Origin: an uncultured Alistipes sp.
Lineage (GTDB): Bacteria; Bacteroidota; Bacteroidia; Bacteroidales; Rikenellaceae
DNA length: 11,057 nucleotides
Direction: 5' to 3'
Assembly: GCA_947174575.1 (NCBI GenBank)
Contig: CAMWJM010000016.1
Span: 1-11,057, forward strand
Part shown: positions 6,806 to 11,057 of the stretch, piece by piece
Layout of the letters: the number at the start of each line of letters is the position of its first letter
Position numbering within the stretch: the first letter of the stretch is position 1
Notes under the pieces: generated by a model
Seen by the model: the letters and a program-made list of their open reading frames with translations, nothing else
Told to the model about the DNA's origin: nothing
The model's database searches: none
Position numbers and translations under genes: made by a program

Positions 6806-7105
6806 ATGGCCAAGCAAGCGATCACGTTGAAGATAGCCGGCAAGAGCTACCCGCTCAACATCGAGAGCGGGAAAGAGGAGGCGTATCGCCTGGCCGAGCG
6901 CGAGGTGAACAACTACCTGGCCCTCATCAAGCAGCAGAACATCCGCAACTGGAACGAGCAGGATTATCTGTCGATGACGGCCCTCAAGTTCGCCATAGCC
7001 AACGTGGCGGCCCGCTTGAGCCGCGAACCGGATGCGGACGATCTGGGGAGGCTGGAGCTGCTCGACCGGCAGCTCGACGATTACCTCAACGCACCGGAGG
7101 GATAA
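6806..7105 (+). CDS. zapA: Cell division protein ZapA
   Basis: The 99-residue protein has the ZapA fold pattern: an N-terminal strand region (AITLKIAGKSYPLNIESGKEE, 5-25) with the family's I-x-G-x-x-Y-P/x-L core, AYRLAEREVNN, and then a long C-terminal helix (about 50-97, including ALKFAIANVAARLSRE). ZapA dimers or tetramers bind FtsZ and bundle its filaments at midcell. It is the second gene of a two-gene unit and is followed by the candidate 6S RNA, the same gene order as zapA-ssrS in gamma-proteobacteria. Confidence 0.92.
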   Translation: MAKQAITLKIAGKSYPLNIESGKEEAYRLAEREVNNYLALIKQQNIRNWNEQDYLSMTALKFAIANVAARLSREPDADDLGRLELLDRQLDDYLNAPEG

Positions 7106-7300
7106 CGCCCCTCTCAAGCGGCGGTCTCGGAAACCCGGTGCAGCGAGACGATGCTGTTGACTGTCGAAAACGTTCATTGGCAGGTTTCCTCGCCTCGGCA
7201 AAGCCCGAATCGATTCGGCTCTGCGGACGGCTGTCGAAAATTGCTGCTACGTGCCGGTTTTTCGCTAACGTTCTTTTACATATCGAAATCTACCCGCATA
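7106..7300 (+). other. Structured intergenic region between zapA and the 6S candidate
   Basis: I see no convincing gene here; the short open frames lack family features. Visible structure includes GTCTCG (7124-7129) facing CGAGAC (7144-7149), an imperfect hairpin of about 31 bases (7196-7226) around CCGAATCGATTCGG, and a 10-base direct repeat CTGTCGAAAA at 7161-7170 and 7231-7240. No T-run follows the hairpins, so they are poor intrinsic terminators. No perfect TAnnTTTG box was found for the RNA that follows; TAGGTTCC at 7299-7306, 21 bases after TTTT at 7274-7277, is the nearest partial match. Confidence 0.5.
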
Positions 7301-7492
7301 GGTTCCTTGGAGTTTTGCGAAACTGAACACTTCTTACATCGGAGCAACTCGGGGCGCTTCAAAACCAGGCCTTGACCCCGCAAGGGGTGCATGCTGCGGC
7401 GTGCCGTTGGAAGGTTGCGATGGCCGGAGACTCCATACCTGACTGATCTTGCAGATTCGTCAAACGAACGCAGGGAACCGTGCGGTTTTTTT
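7301..7492 (+). ncRNA. ssrS: Candidate 6S RNA
   Basis: A long-range closing helix brackets about 180 bases. GTTTTGCGAA (7312-7321) pairs with TTCGTCAAAC (7456-7465) with one mismatch and one wobble, and GGTTCC (7301-7306) can pair with GGAACC (7474-7479). Inside are a CCCC-GCAA-GGGG hairpin (7376-7387) and GCATGC/GCGTGC around a TGCG loop (7389-7404). A rod closed by a terminal helix, about 180-190 nt long and ended by a terminator, fits 6S RNA. So does its position directly after zapA, as in gamma-proteobacteria. 6S RNA binds the housekeeping RNA polymerase as an open-promoter mimic. The 5' end is uncertain: about 7301 if the outer helix is real, about 7311 if TAGGTTCC is the -7 box. No coding potential is evident. 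Confidence 0.68.
7474..7492 (+). terminator. Intrinsic terminator of the 6S candidate
   Basis: AACC (7476-7479) pairs with GGTT (7484-7487) across a GTGC loop; flanking G.U pairs could extend the stem. It runs into seven T (7486-7492). GGAACC can alternatively pair with GGTTCC at 7301-7306, which would place a longer helix directly before the T-run. Confidence 0.6.
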
Positions 7493-7535
7493 ATGAATTT
7501 TAAAAACACCCAATAATTAAAAGACGACTGAATCT

Positions 7536-9083
7536 ATGAATATCACCGTTATCTGGGCCTGCATTTCCGCCGTGACGGCCGTCGCGCTCTATGCCGCGGC
7601 GACCAATCTGGTGGCCCGCACCTCGATCCGCAAGCGACGCGAGACGGCCCTCAAGGAGGCCGAAGCCGAAGGCGAAATGCTCAAGAAGGAGAAGATTCTC
7701 CAGGCCAAAGAGAAGTTCATGCAGCTCAAGAGCGAGCACGACCGTCAGGTCAACGAACGCAACCAGAAGATCGCCCAGAGCGAACAGCGCGCCCGGCAGA
7801 TCGAGCAGAACCTGCAGAACCAGCAGCGCGATCTGGACAACAAGATCCGCGAGAACGACCGGCTGAAAGAGCAGGTGCAGAACCAGCTGCAGATTCTGGA
7901 ACACAAGAAGGAGGAGATCGACCAGATGAGGCGCGAGCAGAACGTGCGTCTGGAGCAGATCTCGGGCATGAGCACCGAGGAGGCCAAGAACATCCTGATC
8001 GAGAACATGAAGGCCGAGGCGAAGACCGAAGCCGCCGCCTACATCAACGAGACGATCGAGGAGGCCAAGATGACCGCCTCGAAAGAGGCCAAGCGCATCA
8101 TCGTGGCGTCGATCCAGCGCGTGGCGACCGAGACGGCGATCGAGAACGCCGTGACGGTGTTCAACATCGAGAGCGACGAGGTCAAGGGCCGCATCATCGG
8201 CCGCGAGGGCCGCAACATCCGCGCTCTGGAGGCTGCCACGGGCATCGAGATCATCGTCGACGACACGCCCGAGGCGATCATCCTCTCGGGCTTCGATCCC
8301 GTGCGCCGCGAGATCGCGCGTCTGTCGCTCCACCAGCTCGTGACCGACGGCCGCATCCACCCCGCCCGCATCGAGGAGGTGGTGGCCAAAGTCCGCAAGC
8401 AGATCGAGGAGGAGATCGTCGAGGTGGGCAAGCGCACGACGATCGACCTGGGCATCCACGGCCTGCATCCCGAGCTGATCCGCATGATCGGCAAGATGAA
8501 ATACCGCTCGTCCTACGGTCAGAACCTGCTGCAGCACGCCCGCGAAACGGCCAATCTGGCCGGCATCATGGCCTCGGAGCTGGGGCTGAATCCCAAGATC
8601 GCGCGCCGCGCAGGTCTGTTGCACGACATCGGCAAGGTGCCCGACGACGAACCGGAACTGCCGCACGCTATCATCGGCATGAAGCTGGCCGAGAAATACA
8701 AGGAGAAACCCGAAGTATGCAACGCGATCGGCGCCCACCACGACGAGGTGGAGATGTCGTCGCTCATCGCCCCGATCATCCAGGTGTGCGACGCCATATC
8801 GGGTGCCCGTCCCGGCGCGCGCCGCGAGGTGGTCGAGAGCTACATCAAGCGTCTGAAGGAGATGGAGGACATCGCCCTGTCGTATCCCGGCGTGGTGAAG
8901 ACCTACGCCATACAGGCGGGTCGCGAGCTGCGCGTGATCGTGGGGGCCGACAAGCTGACCGACCAGGAGTCGGAAAGCCTCTCGCACGATATAGCCAAGA
9001 AGATTCAGGACGAAATGACCTATCCCGGTCAGGTGAAGATCACCGTGATCCGCGAAACCCGGGCGGTGTCGTACGCGAAATAA
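7536..9083 (+). CDS. rny: Ribonuclease Y
   Basis: The protein has 515 residues, the normal length. An N-terminal transmembrane helix (about 3-25, [21 protein letters not shown]) anchors it to the membrane, and a long charged coiled coil spans about 30-180. The KH domain (about 208-270) has [15 protein letters not shown] and the continuation [26 protein letters not shown]. The HD domain (about 330-430) has the metal-binding LLHDIGK motif at His363-Asp364, then [12 protein letters not shown] and AIGAHHDE. RNase Y is an endoribonuclease that starts mRNA decay. No consensus promoter lies between 7493 and the ATG, so it may depend on read-through past the 6S terminator or on a divergent promoter. 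A clear hairpin follows at 9166. Confidence 0.97.
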   Translation: MNITVIWACISAVTAVALYAAATNLVARTSIRKRRETALKEAEAEGEMLKKEKILQAKEKFMQLKSEHDRQVNERNQKIAQSEQRARQIEQNLQNQQRDLDNKIRENDRLKEQVQNQLQILEHKKEEIDQMRREQNVRLEQISGMSTEEAKNILIENMKAEAKTEAAAYINETIEEAKMTASKEAKRIIVASIQRVATETAIENAVTVFNIESDEVKGRIIGREGRNIRALEAATGIEIIVDDTPEAIILSGFDPVRREIARLSLHQLVTDGRIHPARIEEVVAKVRKQIEEEIVEVGKRTTIDLGIHGLHPELIRMIGKMKYRSSYGQNLLQHARETANLAGIMASELGLNPKIARRAGLLHDIGKVPDDEPELPHAIIGMKLAEKYKEKPEVCNAIGAHHDEVEMSSLIAPIIQVCDAISGARPGARREVVESYIKRLKEMEDIALSYPGVVKTYAIQAGRELRVIVGADKLTDQESESLSHDIAKKIQDEMTYPGQVKITVIRETRAVSYAK

Positions 9084-9165
9084 GACTCGAAAATTCCCCG
9101 GTCATCGCACCCGACACTCCCGAAAGCTACGGGTATCGGTTCGATTGTCCGACATTTCTCATCGC

Positions 9166-9191
9166 AAAGTCCGCCTTTCGGGGCGGACTTT
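9166..9191. terminator. Hairpin terminator after rny
   Basis: AAAGTCCGCC (9166-9175) pairs perfectly with GGCGGACTTT (9182-9191) around a 6-base loop. The A-flank/T-flank stem style is frequent at operon ends in this phylum; the T-run is only the last three bases of the stem. It lies 82 bases after the rny stop and 62 bases before the next start. Confidence 0.72.
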
Positions 9192-9253
9192 CCATTCATC
9201 TCCTGCTCTCCCACGCGGCGCAGCCGATGAACCTATAAGCAATTTTTTGCCCC

Positions 9254-9877
9254 ATGAATGCCGAGTTACACACTTACATCGAACACGAAATCCTGCCCCG
9301 CTACGAGGCGTTCGACGCGGCGCACCGCACGGATCATGTCCGCACGGTCATCGCACAGAGCCTGATGCTCGCCGCGCACTACGAAGTCGACATCGACATG
9401 GTTTACACCGTCGCCGCCTACCACGACCTGGGACTGGCCGACGGACGCGAACGCCACCACATCCGCTCCGGCGAACTCCTCGCCGCCGATCCGACGCTGC
9501 GCCGCTGGTTCGCGGACGAGCAGATCGCCGCGATGCGCGACGCCGTGGAGGATCATCGCGCCTCGTCCGACCGCGAACCCCGCACGATCTACGGACGCAT
9601 CGTCGCCGAGGCGGATCGCTGCATCGACGTCGACACGGTACTGCGGCGCACCGTCCAATATGGTCTGGAGCATCATCCCGCCCTCGACCGCGAGGGGCAA
9701 TATGCCCGCTGCTGCGACCACCTCCGAAAGAAATATGCCGACGGCGGCTATCTGCGGCTGTGGATTCCCCATTCGGACAATGCCCGGCGACTCGAAGAGC
9801 TGCGGGCCTTCATTCGGAACGACGATGCGCTCCGCCGCCGCTTCGACGAAATCTATGCGCAGGAAACCGGCCGCTAA
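9254..9877 (+). CDS. HD-domain phosphohydrolase family protein
   Basis: The protein has 207 residues. The HD metal-binding set is visible: His28 (RTDHVRTV), His57-Asp58 (AAYHDLGL), His101 (VEDHRAS) and Asp121 (AEADRCID), spaced as in the HD superfamily. His68-His69 in RHHIRSGELL is also typical. After the HD core the last 60-70 residues are helical and basic (CCDHLRKKY, LEELRAFIRND) with no known domain. The family hydrolyses phosphate esters or nucleotides with bound metal; the substrate here cannot be read from the sequence. It is not a (p)ppGpp synthetase and has no KH or membrane segment, unlike the RNase Y next to it. The ATG at 9254 follows a T-rich stretch with no clear TAnnTTTG box. 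Confidence 0.88.
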   Translation: MNAELHTYIEHEILPRYEAFDAAHRTDHVRTVIAQSLMLAAHYEVDIDMVYTVAAYHDLGLADGRERHHIRSGELLAADPTLRRWFADEQIAAMRDAVEDHRASSDREPRTIYGRIVAEADRCIDVDTVLRRTVQYGLEHHPALDREGQYARCCDHLRKKYADGGYLRLWIPHSDNARRLEELRAFIRNDDALRRRFDEIYAQETGR

Positions 9878-9968
9878 AACGAGCTGCCGGCATAGAAACC
9901 CGCTGCGAAATCCCACTTTCCGGACAGAGGCTCCGTGCCAAAACGAATCGCCCCTTTGCTAAAACGTT

Positions 9969-10940
9969 TTAAATCGCTTTGACAGGAAAATATTGCATGT
10001 ACTGCACACGCTGGAAAAGCGAATTGCCCGGATTGCCGTAGTTCATCTTCCCGCGGAAATCGTCGGGCGCGGCGAACCCGTGACGTGCCGCCCATTCGTC
10101 GACGAAACGGTCGATCGCCGCGATCGCCCCGTAACCGTGCAGGTGGATCGCCGTGCACACCTGCACCGCCCGTGCACCGCACAGCAATGCCTTGACGGCC
10201 GCCGGGCCGTCGTGCACGCCCGTCGAGACGGCCAAATCCAGTTCGGGAACGGCCGACGAGCAGAGCGCCGCCGTGCGCAGCACGTTGCGCAGCTCCGACG
10301 GCATGCTAAACGGATCGCTGGAGACGAACGTCATGCGCTCGATGTCGATGTCGGGTTCGAAAAAGCGGTTGAACATCACCGCGCCCCGGGCGCCGCATTC
10401 GCACAAGGCCCGGGCCATGGCCAAGACATTGGTCAGCCGCAGGGGCAGTTTCACCGAAACAGGAATCCCGACCGTCTCGACCACTCGCCGCACGACGGCT
10501 GCGTAGTCGCACTCGATCTGCTGCGCCGAACGGCTCGAATCGGCGGATTGGAAAAAGATGTTCAGCTCCAAGGCCGAAGCTCCGGCGTCGGCCATCGCCC
10601 CGGCATAATCGATCCACCCCTCGCCGGCCGAGACACAGTTGATGCTGGCGATGACGGGGATGCCGATCTCCCGCCCTGCGGCGATGAGACCGAGAAACTC
10701 GTGTTTGTAGGCATCGCCGAGGTAGCGTTCGAGGTACTCGCCCGAATCGCCCATCCCCTGCGGGCGGAAATCGCAGGCCGCGGCTCGGTGCAGCACCTGC
10801 TCCTCGAAAATGGATTTCAACACCACGGCGCCGGCCCCGTGTGCGGCGCAGCGGGCGATGTTGTCGCGCGTGGCGGTATAGGGCGAACTGGCGACGATGA
10901 CGGGCGAGGACAACTCCAAGCCCAGATAATGCGTTTTCAT
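9969..10940 (-). CDS. Dihydroorotate dehydrogenase-like flavoprotein
   Basis: The 323-residue protein has a TIM-barrel FMN-protein pattern. Features are LELSSPVIVASSPYTAT at the start, VLKSIFEEQ with Lys42, PVIASINC (Asn101), LELNIFFQS (124-132, Asn127), VSVKLPL (Lys164), MFNRF (Asn191) and VSTGVHDG (about 238-245). The active-site motif N-x-S-C-P-N is NIFFQS here, so the catalytic Cys/Ser is replaced by Phe130 and the second Asn by Ser132. This matches the DHOD-like group annotated separately from PyrD. FMN binding is likely, but the substrate is unknown and it is probably not the pyrimidine enzyme, particularly as a pyrD homologue is at the start of this window. It runs convergently with the HD gene, with 91 bases between the stops. 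Confidence 0.9.
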   Translation of the reverse strand: MKTHYLGLELSSPVIVASSPYTATRDNIARCAAHGAGAVVLKSIFEEQVLHRAAACDFRPQGMGDSGEYLERYLGDAYKHEFLGLIAAGREIGIPVIASINCVSAGEGWIDYAGAMADAGASALELNIFFQSADSSRSAQQIECDYAAVVRRVVETVGIPVSVKLPLRLTNVLAMARALCECGARGAVMFNRFFEPDIDIERMTFVSSDPFSMPSELRNVLRTAALCSSAVPELDLAVSTGVHDGPAAVKALLCGARAVQVCTAIHLHGYGAIAAIDRFVDEWAARHGFAAPDDFRGKMNYGNPGNSLFQRVQYMQYFPVKAI

Positions 10941-10941
10941 A

Positions 10942-10968
10942 GACCGAACGAATAGCTATCGCTCGGTC
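10942..10968. promoter_or_regulatory. Interrupted palindrome before the DHOD-like gene
   Basis: GACCGAACG (10942-10950) faces CGCTCGGTC (10960-10968) with one mismatch, and the centre AATAGCTAT holds the smaller palindrome ATAGCTAT. It lies one base before the start codon at 10938-10940. It would be a leader hairpin if transcribed, or an operator if bound as DNA. No perfect TAnnTTTG box is visible upstream on the minus strand, so the promoter is unresolved. Confidence 0.5.
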
Positions 10969-10983
10969 GGCTGCGATTATTAT

Positions 10984-11015
10984 GCCGAAAAAACGCGACC
11001 GTTTTTTGTTCCGGC
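10984..11015. terminator. Possible bidirectional terminator at window edge
   Basis: AAAAAACG (10988-10995) pairs with CGTTTTTT (11000-11007) around CGAC, and flanking GCCG (10984-10987) can pair with CGGC (11012-11015). A-run, short GC core and T-run suit an intrinsic terminator on either strand. It could end a gene lying to the right of the window on the minus strand. The stem is mostly A-T and the upstream gene is not visible, so the call is weak. Confidence 0.35.
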
Positions 11016-11057
11016 AAAAAGCAACGTGAAAACGCATGAGCAGAGCCACCGCAGCCC

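Noticed and set aside
4931..7201. Very long minus-strand open frame (756 codons)
   Set aside because: It covers ftsY end, rimO, the coiled-coil gene and zapA in antisense, with low-complexity composition and no family motif. It is a GC-skew shadow.
7151..7375. Short open frame in the zapA-rny gap
   Set aside because: It runs into the structured RNA, has no family match, and its codon use does not resemble the neighbouring genes.
7500..8987. Long minus-strand open frame opposite rny
   Set aside because: It is Leu/His/Asp-rich antisense of a well-supported RNase Y gene, with no recognisable domain.
9119..9133. Small hairpin CCCG...CGGG after rny
   Set aside because: The stem is only four base pairs and there is no T-run; the 10-bp hairpin at 9166-9191 explains termination better.
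9960..9971. Perfect 12-base palindrome TAAAACGTTTTA between the convergent genes
   Set aside because: The two-base centre leaves no room for a proper hairpin loop, and nothing nearby supports an operator; chance is likely in an AT-rich gene end.
9993..10955. Plus-strand open frame opposite the DHOD-like gene
   Set aside because: It has no family features and is His/Arg/Gly-rich; the minus-strand frame has clear FMN-barrel motifs.
1..11057. Defence system, prophage, transposon, CRISPR or biosynthetic cluster
   Set aside because: No integrase, transposase, nuclease island, phage structural gene or spaced direct-repeat array was found; all clear genes are housekeeping or small orphans.

Overview
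The window reads as chromosomal housekeeping DNA from a GC-rich member of the Bacteroidales, most like Alistipes/Rikenellaceae. Three things point there. The promoters fit the Bacteroidetes consensus (TTTG, about 19-20 nt, then TAnnTTTG). There are no Shine-Dalgarno sequences before the starts. The gene set includes Bacteroidetes-typical neighbours: a bL38/DUF4295 gene after rpmB-rpmG, ftsY-rimO, and zapA followed by rny. The genus is an inference from composition and gene content.

Layout, left to right. (1) The 3' part of a dihydroorotate dehydrogenase gene (pyrD) and cinA, close together on the plus strand. (2) A compact element of inverted heptanucleotide repeats (about 1999-2154). It contains the cinA stop codon, can form a terminator-like hairpin, and ends in the T-run that supplies the -33 box of the next promoter. 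(3) A ribosomal protein operon, rpmB-rpmG-bL38, ending in two hairpins. (4) A convergent minus-strand gene for a secreted protein with a DUF1566-like C-terminal domain. It shares a very short divergent promoter region with ftsY. (5) ftsY-rimO, joined by an ATGA overlap. (6) A strong consensus promoter driving a small coiled-coil gene and zapA. (7) A 430-base gap holding a structured RNA of about 180-190 nt, best explained as 6S RNA from its position after zapA and its closing helix, plus about 195 bases of unexplained structured sequence. (8) rny (RNase Y) with a terminator, then a small HD-domain protein. (9) On the minus strand, a DHOD-like flavoprotein that has lost the catalytic cysteine motif.

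The genes cover nucleotide and NAD metabolism (PyrD, CinA), the ribosome and its modification (bL28, bL33, bL38, RimO, which methylthiolates ribosomal protein uS12), membrane targeting of ribosomes (FtsY), Z-ring assembly (ZapA and its coiled-coil partner), and RNA turnover and polymerase control (RNase Y and the candidate 6S RNA). I see no defence system, prophage, transposase, CRISPR array, rRNA or intact tRNA. The most interesting material is non-coding: the heptad-repeat element, the candidate 6S RNA with its structured upstream region, and the interlocked divergent promoter.
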